Shown here: piece by piece, positions 23,624-35,000 of the stretch
Layout: each line of letters opens with the position of its first letter
How positions within the stretch are numbered: the first letter of the stretch is position 1
Notes under the pieces: generated by a model
Database searches by the model: none
Told to the model about the DNA's origin: nothing
What the model saw: only the letters and a program-made list of their open reading frames with translations
Position numbers and translations under genes: made by a program
Assembly (NCBI RefSeq): GCF_022965805.1
Contig: NC_133110.1
Span: 30,314,668-30,378,667 of the forward strand
DNA: 64,000 bases
From: Primulina eburnea
Taxonomy: Eukaryota > Streptophyta > Magnoliopsida > Lamiales > Gesneriaceae
Direction of reading: 5' to 3'

Positions 23624-24648
23624 ATGTCTTCAATTCGCAATCCGCTTTCTGCCATACTCGAAAAACATGTGTTAACCGGACCTAACTACCTCACTTGGCT
23701 AAGAAACCTAAAAATCGTCTTGAACTCGGAAAAGATTGCATATACACTGACTGAGTCGCCCCCTTATAAGGCTCCGACTGACTGCACTCCTGAGGAATTG
23801 CAGACCTACAAGGATTGGTGTGACCATGACTTGAAGGCCAAGTGTTATATGCAGGCTTCTATGAATGATGTGCTGCAGAGGCGTTTTGAGGGTGCAAAGA
23901 GTGCTGCTGACATTCATTTGCACCTCAAGGAGCTATTTGGTGAGCAGACTCGGCCTCTTAGGCATGCTACCGTCAAGGAGCTAATCACTTTGTGCATGCG
24001 AGATGGGGCCTCGGTCCATGAGCATGGCCTAAAGTTGATTGGGCTCATGGACAAACTTGTTGGCATGGATTTGATGTTGCCTTCGGAGTTGACCACCGAC
24101 GTGTTGCTGTTATCGCTGCCTAGCTCATTTGATCCTTTGTGGTGAATTTCAATATGAACAAGATGGAGCCGACCCTTGAGGAGTTGGTGAACATGCTTGT
24201 GACTTTTGAGTCCACCATCAAGAAAGAGAATTCGGTTCTTTATGTGGGTTCTTCATCTGGTACGAAGACCGATCCACGTGGGAAGAGGAAGAAGCGTTCT
24301 TTCCAACGTCCCAAGAAGAACGTGCCCTTGAAGAGGCAAGCTCCGAGTCCCGTTGTGGTAGCTACACCAGATAAAGCTAACAAGACTGTTGATATTTGTC
24401 ATCACTGCAAGAAGCCTGGACATTGGAGGCGTAATTGCAAGGAATATCTTGCCCAGAAGGGTTCTGGAAAGGGTATGTTCTATATTGAAGTAAACATTTC
24501 AATTAACTCAACTTCTTGGGTATTGGATACCGGCTGTGGCTCATATCTCTGTAATGATTTGCAGGTGATGGGAAGAAGTAGGAGGCTCAGGGAAGGTGAG
24601 ACCTTCTTGAGGATGGGCAAGGAGCAAGAGTTGCTGCCAAGGCTGTAG
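23624..24648 (+). pseudogene. gag: CoC gag and start of protease, frameshifted
   Basis: ATG 23624 (MSSIRNPLSAIL). Frame 1 runs to SSFDPLW. Compared with CoB, one T is missing in a T run at about 24135, and the reading continues in the frame of 24139-24648 as VNFNMNKMEPTLEELVNML. The zinc knuckle CHHCKKPGHWRRNC (CX2CX4HX4C) and protease SWVLDTGCGSYLCND are intact. A second indel at about 24615 ends the frame in MGKEQELLPRL. Apart from the indels, the sequence is close to CoH. Confidence 0.9.
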
Positions 24649-25954
24649 GAGATGTTTACTTGCATTTAAACAATGATTTTAAGTTTGTTTTGAGAGATGT
24701 TTTGTTTGTACCAGATTTGGTGAAAAACATTATTTCCATTTCTATGTTGGACAAAGATGGATTTTCTTGTTTATTTAGCAAAGGTGTTTGCAACAATTAC
24801 AATACCGAATGTTTAATTGGTACCGGAGAACTTGAAAACGATCTCTACACCTTAAAATTGAAAGATATTCCACTTAACAATGTCCAAGCTGTAACAACAA
24901 CAAACAAGCGCAAACAAGATACTCTAAATTTGGCACAATTATGGCATGCTCGATTAGGACATATTTCCCTAAGAAGGATGAACAAGCTAGTGGGAGTGGG
25001 CATGTTTAATATGTCTGATATTAATGCTCTCACGACTTGTGAATCCTGTCTAAAAGGAAAGATGACCAAAATTCCCTTTAAGGGCCATGTGGAGCGAGCC
25101 AAAGGGTTATTGGATTTGATCCATACCGATGTGTGCGGTCCGCTTAGCATCACCACTAAGCATTGACATGCCTACTTCATCACCTTTACCGATGACTTTT
25201 CGAGGTATGGGTATGTGTATTTGATGAAATACAAGTCTGAAGCCTTTGAAAGGTTCAAAGAATTCAGAAGTGAAGTAGAGAAGCAATTGGGACGAAGCAT
25301 CAAGAAACTTCGATCGGATCGAGGTGGTGAGTACTTGAGTGCCGAGTTCCAAGAGTATCTTAGGGAGAATGGGATTCTCTCGCAGTGGACTCCGCCAGCT
25401 ACACCACAGTTGAATGGTGTTTCGGAGTGTCGTAACCGGACTTTGATGGACATGGTTTGGTCTATGATGGGGTTCACGGAGTTGCCGCCATCCTTTTGGG
25501 GATATGCGCTTGAGGCAACGGCACTGTTGTTGAACAATGTCCATTCAAAGGCAGTTGACAAGACTCCATATGAGATATGGATGGGTAAGCCACCCAAATA
25601 TTGTTATCTTAGAATATGGGGGTGCCCTGCTTATGTGAAGCAGGTAGTGGGAGATAAATTGGATAGTCGATCTATTTTATGTTACTTTGTGGGATATCCA
25701 AAGAATTCTGTTGGATATTACTTCTATCATCCCCAAGAAACAAAGGTGTTTGTTTCTAGGAATGCAACATTTTTGGAAATGGAATTTCTATTGGATAGAA
25801 AAGCGAGATGATAGAACTCGAAGAGGTTCGAGAGACACCCACAATTATAGAACCCACACCCGAAGAGCCAAGAGAGGAGATACGAGCTCCTAGAAGATCC
25901 GAGAGAGTCTCGAGACCACCTATGAGGTATGGTCTGCTTCTTGAAGAGGACCAT
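24649..25954 (+). pseudogene. pol: CoC pol: GAG-pre-integrase and integrase, interrupted by GyD
   Basis: Open from LNNDFKFVLRDVLFVPDLV. The pre-integrase motif is WHARLGHI...CESCLKGK. The integrase core has HTDVCGPL, then TGA in place of a Gly codon after TTKH (25165-25167; CoH has GGA). It continues YFITFTDDFSRYGYV, RSDRGGEYL and PPATPQLNG with NGVSEC (CoH has NGVLER, the usual catalytic Glu context). A one-base deletion occurs in GATAGAAAAGCGAG (about 25802). It ends at GyD within YGLLLEEDH. Confidence 0.9.
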
Positions 25955-26699
25955 TGTAAGGCTCGAGAATTATTCGTTGTCATTAATGTTAGACTTGTGG
26001 AAATAAGAATGCATGAATTATGAGATTTTGAGCAGCAGGGCCGAAGCCACACCGCACCCGCGGTGCTAAGACTACCGCACCCGCGGTGTATATGACAGAA
26101 AATTGGTGAAATGCGCGAAGCAACACCGCACCCGCGGTGCGCGCAAGACCGCACCCGCGGTGGTGAGACCGCACCCGCGGTGATGCAAGCGCCGCACCCG
26201 CGGTGATCGAGATTCAGAAAATATTATGGCTGCCGAGAGCTCAGCGCACCCGCGCTCTTACGCTGCCGCACTCGCGGTTGTGCGTGTCAAATGAAAAATA
26301 AAGACACTTGTTCCTTACCATGCAATATAGATTATGTGTCTTTCATTCCTTCCATTTCAGAAACTGAGAGCCGAGAGGATGCTTAGGAGAAAGCTTCATG
26401 TCCTTTTTGATTTGAACTTGTGGTTTTGAAGAATTTAGCCATCCGATTTTGGATACGACTTCGGTTTTGAATTCCTCTCATCATTTGCTATTCAAGGATG
26501 TAAGTTTCAGTTATTTCCAGCATGTTTTGGTAGTTATATGTTGGAAGAATTCAGATTTGAGCTTTAGATTATGTTTTTGATATGTTGAACTTGATATATT
26601 CGCTACCGGATCGATTTTCAGACACCGTATGCTATTGTTTCGATTTTCAGCATGTATTATTGAAGAGTATATCGATTTTCAGAGTTAGAGGGGATTTTT
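25955..26699 (+). repeat. GyD 5' LTR, first part
   Basis: It starts TGTAAGGCTCGAGAAT and matches 51661-52405. It contains the CCGCACCCGCGGTG array and a weak TATA-like CAATATAG near 26323. AthE enters after GGGGATTTTT. Confidence 0.93.
26050..26280 (+). repeat. CCGCACCCGCGGTG palindrome array (GyD 5' LTR)
   Basis: About eight copies of ACCGCACCCGCGGTG or degenerate forms (CGCACCCGCGCTC, CCGCACTCGCGGT) occur at 15-40 base intervals. The GyD 3' LTR repeats it at 51755-51986 with several C/T changes. Confidence 0.9.
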
Positions 26700-28263
26700 T
26701 GTTGCGACTTTGATTGTTGCACTCCCAAGAGCAGGTTGTCCACAAGTAGTATAATTCGGTGAGTCCGAATATCGTATCCACAGGGAAGCAAAGGTAATTA
26801 CAAGTCCACTACAATGTCTTTTTGTTTTTGTTTTTGTTTCTTTTTAATTTTAATTGAATCTTTAATGGGTAAATTTTAATTGTTCAAATTTTAATTTAAG
26901 TAGTTGAGATTAAAGGATCCACTCTTGGCATTTTAATAAAATTAACATTAATGAACAATATTGAAATCCACTTAATAAAATGGTTCCAATATATTAAATA
27001 ATCATATTTATATTATGTTATATATTATTATCTTATAAGTATATATACCAAAACTTATAAATGTGGTCAAGTATTTATTGTGCTATATATATTTGTAAAC
27101 ACTAAATCAAGGTTCCCACTTTAAATGGTTGGTAAAATCAAACTAACATTTAAATGGTACCAAGAAAATATTATTATGATATATTTATATATAGTAAATC
27201 AAGGAATCCAAGTTAAATGGTTGGTAAAACCAAACTAACATTTAAATGGTTCCAAGAATTTAATATTATAATATATTTATATATAATAAATCAAGGCATC
27301 CACTTTAAATGGTTGGTAATACCAAACTAACATTTAAATGGTTCCAAGAATTTAGTGTAACATATAGCAACAATAAATCAAAACTCCCACTTATAAATAG
27401 GGTATAAAAATGCTTAAAGAAATAAATATAACATAAACAATAAATAATGATTAAATAATATAAAACATAACTTCTTACCTTTTAATAACCTTATTATCAT
27501 GCCAAGAGTTTCACCTTATCATCTCAACTTTAGGAAGTTAGCTATTCATTATTCAAAGTGTAAAACTTTGAATATAAAATTAACATGCTAATTGTATTTA
27601 AATGAAGAAATAAAGGAAAAATATAGAGAGAAATATTATGAACTCAAAGGTTTGTTCATAGAATGAGGGATATCCCAATACATTACAATACACCCCTATT
27701 TATAGCCAAATTTGGGGAGACAACTACAAATAAAATATTATTTTTTACACAAAAGTCTTCATTGGTGTTCCAAGAAATTAATATTATATTACGCATCACT
27801 TTTGAAGGTCTTCTTCTTCGAATTTGCTTCTTCACATAAAATGAAACATGTGGATAATTGAGTTGTCTAGTTGTGGTATTTTTTTCAGAATATTTGACCA
27901 AGTAATTTGAGAGATATGGTCAAAATACTAGAGCATGGTAAAACTGCCACTCCTTTGGTAACTTTAATTGTTGCTTAATTTGATCCCAATTGTGAAAGGA
28001 TTTTATCTCATGCTTGCCATCAATATTGTAGATATTAACATCAACTTTCTACAGGTCCAAGAATCATCTTAATCCCATTTGCAATGCCAAGTTTATTCTT
28101 CTTTTATCGAACCTGTAAAAATAGTAAAAACTTATAATTTCACAACAACTTATATTTTATACAATTTATTATAAAACATATAATATTTAAACATTTAATA
28201 AAACAAAAACTATATATTTATATTATAAAACATTTAATTAATGTACAATTTTTATGTTTATCA
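26700..28263 (-). repeat. AthE 3' LTR (left copy)
   Basis: In sense it runs from TGATAAACATAAAAATTG (28263) to CAAAGTCGCAACA (26700). Three tandem units of about 92 bp lie at 27103-27373. A TATA box (sense TATAAATAGGGGTG) lies at 27697-27704. The open frame at 27683-27901 recurs in the other LTR and shows no domain. Confidence 0.93.
27103..27373 (-). repeat. Three tandem 92-bp units in the AthE LTR
   Basis: Units at 27103-27194, 27195-27286 and 27287-27373 each begin TAAATCAAGG and contain TTTAAATGGTTGGTAA. The same triplet is at about 44551-44821 in the other LTR. They lie downstream of the TATA box in element sense, so in transcribed LTR sequence. Confidence 0.88.
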
Positions 28264-28301
28264 CACCTCCCAACCAGCTTATTGCTAGTCCCTAGCAATT
28301 T
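28264..28301 (-). promoter_or_regulatory. AthE polypurine tract with upstream hairpin
   Basis: In sense, GGTTGGGAGGTG ends directly at the LTR TGATAAAC. Before it is the hairpin ATTGCT-AGGGACT-AGCAAT (28281-28299). The same arrangement recurs at 29370-29409. Confidence 0.78.
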
Positions 28302-29511
28302 GAGCGTTAATAGCAATACAAAACATATTGATTAATTTAAATAGAAATGTAATCAAAACTATCTAAGTGTTTAAATTAAATTTGAAAACTGTCAAAGTTA
28401 TATCAAGATCATCATAATTATAATTTATGAAATAATTTGAGATTATTAATTCAAAGCTTATTTCAGGTAGTTAAGTGTACACGGCCTTCAGAAATTCCTA
28501 GTAAGAGTCTCAACTCCATATCCTCACAGGTTAATAAATGTTTCTATTTATGGCAACGATTTCTCTCATGGAGTTGGAATACAGATGAATGCTCAGGAAA
28601 ATGGTTTACAGAATGCAGACAGACAAACGAGCCAAACTAATCAAAAGATAGAAAATCCATTGAGTTAAAATCCATTTGTTCTTATTATATATATTTTTTT
28701 TTTTTTACATCATGGAATCAGACTAAGTTTATGCTTTTTGACCACATATTTATTTAATTTGTACAATGTATTTCTCTCTTTCTTTTTTTTTCTTTTTTTT
28801 TTTTTATTCTTATGAGAGAAAAATGGGTCGCAGCATATAACTTAAAAATTACATAGATCTTCAACATCTTTCTTTTTGTATTTTTCTCTTTTTTTTTTCT
28901 TTTTTTTTTTCAGGAAATATCATTTTTTTTTTCAAAATAAGAACTCAAGATCTAAACAATAGATAGTCTCTCTCATGATCAATAAAGGCTCGAAAGCTGT
29001 TTTCTCAGTCCTCTCCACTCACTCACAAAATATGTGTGAGTTTAAAATTTTAGGCACTCTTATAAGGTATATCTTGGGCCATATACTTTAATACCTGATT
29101 TTATCACAATGGTTAATCACTCAAAAAGATTTCATAAATCATATTTTTATATTGATCAGAATATTAAAATTTACATTTTTTTTTCAAATAAAAATTTAAA
29201 CATTCTTAAATAGATTAATGCATATTCTAATTTAAATCTTTCAAACATGTAATGTATAACATTTTTGCAAAAATTACTAAGATACAAACAATAAACATGA
29301 TTTTATTTTAAAATAATATATTTTTTTTAATTTTTTAATTTTTTTTAAATGTTTTTTTATATAAGTTTGTTCTCCCCCCAATCAGAATATGACATTGTCC
29401 CTAATGTCAAAATAACTAGTAATAAAGAGTGCATAATGAAAGAGATATCACCTGGAATTTTATTGAAGATAACAAACTGAAACAAATGCAAACCAATCCA
29501 CGACTTTTGAA
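28302..29511 (-). other. AthE 3' non-coding region
   Basis: This is the stretch between the LOG stop and the polypurine tract. On the plus strand it has long T tracts (28690-28930, 29320-29350), so in element sense it is A/purine-rich. A second hairpin plus G-run (29370-29409) is present. No coding ORF is recognised. Confidence 0.75.
29370..29409 (-). promoter_or_regulatory. Second hairpin plus G-rich tract (internal PPT-like)
   Basis: In sense: TGACATT-AGGGAC-AATGTCA (29409-29390), seven bases, then ATTGGGGGGAGAA (29382-29370). It mirrors the hairpin plus polypurine tract next to the LTR and could prime a second plus strand or be a relic of an older 3' end. Confidence 0.6.
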
Positions 29512-30150
29512 TCAATGATCCAACTTCCTTTTCTTACTGCTTGATTGCGACCAATTGATCTTTGTTATCATCGGATCTGGCTTATGAACAAAATCTTCCA
29601 AATCATCAATTAATTGATCGGCAGTCGAAGCACAGATGAGCATCCGTCGTGAATTTTCTGAAATGAAATTCTGTTCCACAGCTTTATCAAGAAATGTCAA
29701 CAAACTGTCATAATAATTATTGATATTCAACAAGCCCACAGGTTTATTATGGATATTAAGTTGTACCCAAGAAACAGTGTGAAAAATTTCTTCTAATGTA
29801 CCAAAACCACCTGGTAGTGCGATAAAAGCATCAGAATTTTCAATCATTTGAGTGATTCTTTCATACATAGAAGAAACTTTTAATTCCTCCCCAATCGTAA
29901 CACCTGTAATATTTCCTTCAGCTAAAGCTATAGGAATAATACCCAAAACCTGACTACCTCCAAGATGAGCAGATGTTGAAACAGATCCCATTAACCCAAT
30001 ATTACCTCCCCCATATACCAAGTGAATTTTTCTCTCAGCCAATATCTTTCCAAGATTATTCGCTGCTTCTACAAACACTTCATTTTTTCCAGGACTCGAC
30101 CCACAAAATACACAAATATTTTTCAATGTTTGTGCAGAGGATCCAGCCAT
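29512..30150 (-). CDS. LOG-family cytokinin riboside 5'-monophosphate phosphoribohydrolase, captured in AthE
   Basis: This is a complete 212-codon ORF, ATG at 30150. LOG enzymes release active cytokinin base from its ribotide in one step. Visible motifs are CGSSPG (16-21), YGGGNIGLMG (46-55), MYERITQM (95-102, containing the conserved Arg98) and the hallmark PGGFGTLEE (113-121). Length is typical of plant LOGs (about 200-240). The C-terminus has a basic KKRKL. The Rossmann-like lysine decarboxylase-type fold is expected. Many LOGs have MHxRKA; here it is MYERIT, recalling a divergent LOG-like subgroup. The ORF has no intron, whereas plant LOG genes usually have several, so capture through RNA is likely. 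It lies in AthE, same strand, between integrase and 3' LTR, with a splice-acceptor-like site 22 bases upstream. Activity is inferred. Confidence 0.9.
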   Translation of the reverse strand: MAGSSAQTLKNICVFCGSSPGKNEVFVEAANNLGKILAERKIHLVYGGGNIGLMGSVSTSAHLGGSQVLGIIPIALAEGNITGVTIGEELKVSSMYERITQMIENSDAFIALPGGFGTLEEIFHTVSWVQLNIHNKPVGLLNINNYYDSLLTFLDKAVEQNFISENSRRMLICASTADQLIDDLEDFVHKPDPMITKINWSQSSSKKRKLDH

Positions 30151-30171
30151 GTTTTTACTTTCTTTTTTTTT

Positions 30172-30200
30172 CTGCGAAAATAGAGAGAAAGATGAGAGAT
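30172..30200 (-). promoter_or_regulatory. Candidate 3' splice acceptor before the LOG ORF
   Basis: In sense, TCTCTCATCTTTCTCTCTAT then TTTCGCAG (AG at 30173-30172), a pyrimidine-rich tract ending in CAG, 22 bases before the LOG ATG. Splicing from an upstream donor would make LOG the first ORF of a subgenomic RNA. The donor is not identified. Confidence 0.5.
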
Positions 30201-30359
30201 TTTATAGGGGTAATATGTTATCATGACAAAACTATGGGTCACAGCTGTAAACAGAATAAATAGTAAAAACAATAATGACACACATGCATATAAACAGTAG
30301 TGTGATTGTGGCTCACAATTTTCCTCTGGTTTTACGTCCAGAAACGGCTTCAACGCCTT

Positions 30360-30443
30360 CTATGAGTCGAGGATAGGCTTCCCATCCAATTTTCTTATAA
30401 ATTGGCAAACAGGGTCTTTTTTAGTCAGATTCCCAAGACTATG
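30360..30443 (-). pseudogene. 3' end of the split Cys-rich ORF of AthE
   Basis: After GyF and its CTATG duplication are discounted, the reading frame of 38549-38083 continues here for 27 further codons (including LGNLTKKDP and FIRKLDGKP) to TAG at 30362-30360. The intact ORF would have been about 180 codons. Confidence 0.7.
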
Positions 30444-31572
30444 TGTAGTGACCCGTTCCAGAATCACCTACTAGTTGAGAACTAAGCATGCAATTAACTT
30501 AATTAATAAAAATCAGAGATAACAGCGGAAATATGGTTAACAACAATAGTTTATACAACCCAATCGAAATCCAAAATACTCAACTAACTGAAAGTATCTG
30601 CTACAATCATATCAAATCAAATGGAAAACACTGAAAACTAAACCAACCAGCTACTCAATGTCCTCCTCCTGCTCCTCCTGAGCCATCCAACCTGAGGCCT
30701 GCCCCGTGGAAATGGGGTGTCCAAGATAAACAAAACCGAGGACGTGAGCGATAAGAACGCCCAGTACAAAAGCATGAGTATACAAACCTATATGAAATGC
30801 ACATGCTATGATATGATACCAGGGTAGTCAAGAAACAGGAGTCACAAAAGATCTCAAAATGCTCAGTCTAGAGGCGCCAAGTGGATAGTGCCGCGCGGTA
30901 CTACCTCTGGGTCACTGCATCCACTGCAAGAACAGACGTGGACCTAAAATGTCCCGGATCACCGAAGCCCTCCCGACCCGTCGGCCACTGTGTACTCTCG
31001 GTGTCCATGCGTCCACAAGACAAGACAGGGCTGAGAGGCCCCACAAGATATATAGCTTATCTCGAAAGAGATACAGCTCAACAGTAAAGGCTATCTCGAA
31101 GGAGATACGGCTCAACATGAAATGCAACATGCATCATAAATCGTGACATAATAGCATGCATCATATGACATATAACAATGCACCACATAATCATGCAACA
31201 CATATAAGAATGTATACTCGACCAGGATATCTCGGATAGTACTTTCGTACCTCTATCACAGCAATCCTAATCCACTGGAATAACCAGACAACAGGTCTAG
31301 TCCAAGCCTATTCATCAAGTGAAAACCATCACTAAAACTTATCTACCAGACTTAACTAGATAATCCTGAGATAATACTGATACAATTCCAAACCTTCGTC
31401 CGTCGCTAGCCCACTGATGCCGCTAGCTCCCAACTAGAGCACAGCTCCGCTACAAGACCAGCAGCTCCCCGCTAGTGCCCGAACCTCGGAAAAAGACTAG
31501 AATCTCACAGAAACGACTGAAATGCTATGGAACTCTCTGAATTGGCGAGTCACAAATGAAGCCTCGCGCCTC

Positions 31573-31580
31573 TATTTATA
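31573..31580 (-). promoter_or_regulatory. TATA box of the GyF LTR
   Basis: Sense GGCTATAAATAGAGGCG is a strong plant TATA context. It lies just downstream of the palindrome array. The other LTR has the same box at 37729-37736, which would drive the element RNA. Confidence 0.8.
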
Positions 31581-31586
31581 GCCAAT

Positions 31587-31870
31587 GTTCGGATGATCCG
31601 AACCATTTCGGAAGCTCCGATCCGGCACACTTCGGACGGTCCGAACTCTGATCGGACGATCCGATCCTTGCATGACTTCCACGAGTACAGCCACCTGTCT
31701 CGGACGATCCGAACCCCAATCGGATGATCCGAACCTTACCACGTGTCCAGAACCCTTCCACGTGTCCAGCCACCTGTCTCGGACGGTCCGACACCTGGCT
31801 CGGACGATCCGAACTCATCGGACGATCCGAACTCATCGGACGATCCGAACTTGTTCGGTCCTTCCGATCC
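31587..31870 (-). repeat. CGGACGATCCGAAC palindrome array (GyF left LTR)
   Basis: About ten copies of TTCGGACGATCCGAAC or near forms (TCGGA and TCCGA half-sites around CGA, TGA or CGG) lie directly upstream of the TATA box in element sense. The copy at 37743-38026 is almost identical. Confidence 0.9.
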
Positions 31871-31926
31871 CACCGAAAATATAATTAATCCGATAATTAA
31901 CTCAAATTAGGAATCGGGTTACTACA

Positions 31927-31940
31927 TTCTCCCCCCCTTA
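31927..31940 (-). promoter_or_regulatory. GyF polypurine tract
   Basis: In sense, TTAAGGGGGGGAGAA ends at the LTR TGTAGTAACC. Between it and the gag-pol stop (32089) are about 150 non-coding bases. Confidence 0.85.
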
Positions 31941-32088
31941 AAAGATTTCGTCCTCGAAATCAAGTTTATAGGATGAACAAAACTGAAATAACAACATTGT
32001 TATTACATCTCAATTGTTGCCAAACACAACTGATAATTGGATTACAACGGAAAACATACATACATCCATAGTACAACTACAGTACAAC

Positions 32089-35000
32089 TCAAAAGAGCTC
32101 TGGATGCTCCGAACGCATACGACTCTCTAGCTCCAAAGTGGCTTCTTCAGTGCCTCTACGCTGCCACTGAACTAAGACAAGAGGAATGATCTTATTCCGC
32201 AACACCTTATCTTTGCGATCGAGAATCTGAACTGGTCGCTCCACGTAAGACAAATCCGATTCAAGTTGAACTTCAGATGGATGTAAAATGTGTGATTCAT
32301 CTGCCACATATCGTCGCAAAAGGGATACGTGAAACACGTCATGAATCACAGACAGATACGGAGGTAATGCTAACCTGTAAGCCAAATCTCCCACACATTC
32401 CAGAATCTCAAAAGGACCAATAAATCTCGGAGATAGCTTACCCTTGAGACCAAATCTCAAAATCCTGCGAAAAGGCGAAACTCGGAGAAACACTTTCTCA
32501 CCTGGCTGAAAATAAAGAGGTCGCCGCTTGGTGTTCGCATAACTAGCCTGTCGATCCTGGGCAATCTTAATCCGCTTCTTGATTACTGCAACTTTATCAA
32601 TAGCCTGCTGGACTAACTCCGGTCCCTCAACATGTCGTTCCCCAACTTCATCCCAGAATAATGGAGTACGACAACGTCGCCCATACAACGCCTCAAATGG
32701 TGCCATACCAATACTACGATGGTAGCTGTTGTTGTACGCGAACTCAATCAAAGGCAAATGATCCTGCCAAGCGGGTCCGAAATCCATAACACAGGCTCGC
32801 AACATATCCTCAAGCGTACAGATAGTCCTCTCTGACTGACCGTCAGTCTCCGGATGATAAGCAGTACTCAGACTCAGTGAAGTGCCCAATGCTGACTGGA
32901 AACTACCCCAAAATCGTGAGGTAAAACGAGGATCCCTGTCACTAACAATACTGACTGGAACTCCATGCAAACGTACAATTTCTTGAATGTACAAGCGAGC
33001 CATCCGATCGAAAGTGAAGTCACGGTTATAAGGCAGAAAATGAGCAGACTTGGTGAGTCGATCCACCACTACCCAAATAGCATCACTATTCCTCGAAGAC
33101 AATGGCAAGTGAGTAATGAAATCCATCGTGATATGCTCCCACTTCCATTCAGGAATAGGTAGATTCAACAATAATCCTCCAGGTCGACGGTGCTCTGCCT
33201 TAACCTGCTGACAAACAAGACACTTGGAAACAAACTGATAAACACTGCGCTTCATCCCTTTCCACCAAAATCGTGTCCTCAAGTCTTTATACATCTTATT
33301 GCTTCCTGGATGGACACTCAACTTGCTTCGATGAGCCTGAGACAAGATCTCTTCCCTCAAATTATCATCCTCTGGTACTACAACCCGATTAGACAAACAT
33401 AGAAGACCATTAGACTGATAATGGAAACCGCTATCTCCACCCGCTAACCGAGCTAATCTCTGAGTCTTCAGATCAGACATCTGAGCATCTCGAATCCGAG
33501 CGAACAAAGCTGGCTCAGATAAAATGGTAGCAACACGAATGCTCTCCATACCTTTCCGATGTTTGAAGTTAAATCCCAACGAACAACAATCCTGAATAGT
33601 ACTAATCATAGCACTGGTCTGAAGTGCAGAGGCTCTCACCTTACGACTAAGAGCATCGGCTGTGAGATTCGCAGAGCCTGGATGGTACTTGATCTCGCAG
33701 TCATAATCTTTCAGTAGATCCATCCAACGACGTTGTCTCATGTTCAACTCAGCCTGAGTGAACAGATACTTCAGACTCTTGTGATCAGTAAAGATTTCAA
33801 ACTTAACCCCGTACAAGTAATGACGCCAGATCTTCAGTGCGAACACTATAGCTGCCAACTCTAGATCATGAATAGGGTACTTCTCCTCGTGAGATTTCAG
33901 CTGCCTGGAAGCGTAAGCGATCACATGACCATTCTTTGTCAACACACACCCTAAGCCTTGAAAAGATGCATCGGTGTAAACACTGAAACCATCAGATCCT
34001 GACGGTAACGCCAAAACAGGTGCAGAAGTCAGAAGTCGACGAAGCTCTCTGAAACTATCTTCGCACTCAGATGACCACTCAAATGGAACATCCTTCCGAG
34101 TAAGTTGCGTCAAAGGTCTAGCTACCTGGGAGAAATTCACGATGAAGCGACGATAATACCCTGCCAGACCTAGAAAACTACGGATCTCGGCCACCGTCGT
34201 AGGACGTGACCAATTCAGCACTGCTTCAATCTTGCTGGGATCCACAGAAATTCCTTCCTTGGAAATCACATGACCAAGGAATACTACACGATCAATCCAG
34301 AACTCGCACTTACTCAGCTTAGCATACAATTGCTTCTCGCGAAGAATCTGCAACACAATCCTCAAGTGCTGGACATGCTCCTCCACACTGTGAGAATAAA
34401 TCAAGATATCGTCGATGAAAACCACAACGAACTGATCTAGAAAATCACGAAAGACTAGGTTCATCAGATCCATGAACACCGCTGGCGAATTCGTCAATCC
34501 GAATGGCATAACTAGAAACTCGTAATGCCCGTAACGAGTACGAAATGCAGTCTTGGAAATATCATCATCTCTGACTCTCATCTGATGATAACCCGATCGC
34601 AAGTCAATCTTGGAGTAAACAGAGGTACCCTGAAGCTGATCGAACAAGTCATCGATACGAGGTAATGGATACTTGTTTTTGATCGTCACACGATTCAGCT
34701 GGCGATAATCAATGCACAATCGCATAGATCCATCTTTCTTCTTGACAAACAAGACTGGGGCTCCCCAAGGTGAAACACTCGGGCGAATATAACCTTTATC
34801 AAGAAGATCCTGCAATTGCTGCTTCAATTCTCTCATCTCTGACGGAGCAAGACGATAGGGGGCACGAGAAATCGGTGCAGTCCCTGGCATTAACTCAATG
34901 CCAAATTCCACCTCTCTAACCGGAGGAAAACCAAGAATCTCATCTGGAAAAACATCAGGAAATTCACAAACCACTGGAATATCATCTATACCAACACTAC

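Larger units (their letters stand above)
30444..31926 (-). repeat. GyF 3' LTR (left copy)
   Basis: In sense it begins TGTAGTAACCCGATTCC (31926) and ends GAACGGGTCACTACA (30444). It carries the CGGACGATCCGAAC array (31587-31870) followed by a TATA box (31573-31580). ORFs inside are identical in both LTRs and reflect repeats. Confidence 0.95.

Noticed and set aside
30123..30353. 76-codon ORF with a hydrophobic stretch upstream of LOG, possibly a small membrane or movement-type protein
   Set aside because: It overlaps the LOG start out of frame and spans the splice-acceptor-like tract, whose pyrimidine-rich codons create the hydrophobic run. No motif was recognised.
31576..31836. Arg/Ser-rich ORF with SSDRP repeats (also 37732-37992) as a gene
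   Set aside because: It is the translation of the CGGACGATCCGAAC array in both GyF LTRs and disappears as a coding signal once the repeat is recognised.
31587..31870. Palindrome arrays as CRISPR arrays
   Set aside because: Units are 12-16 bp, degenerate and irregularly spaced, within plant LTRs; there are no uniform spacers or cas genes.
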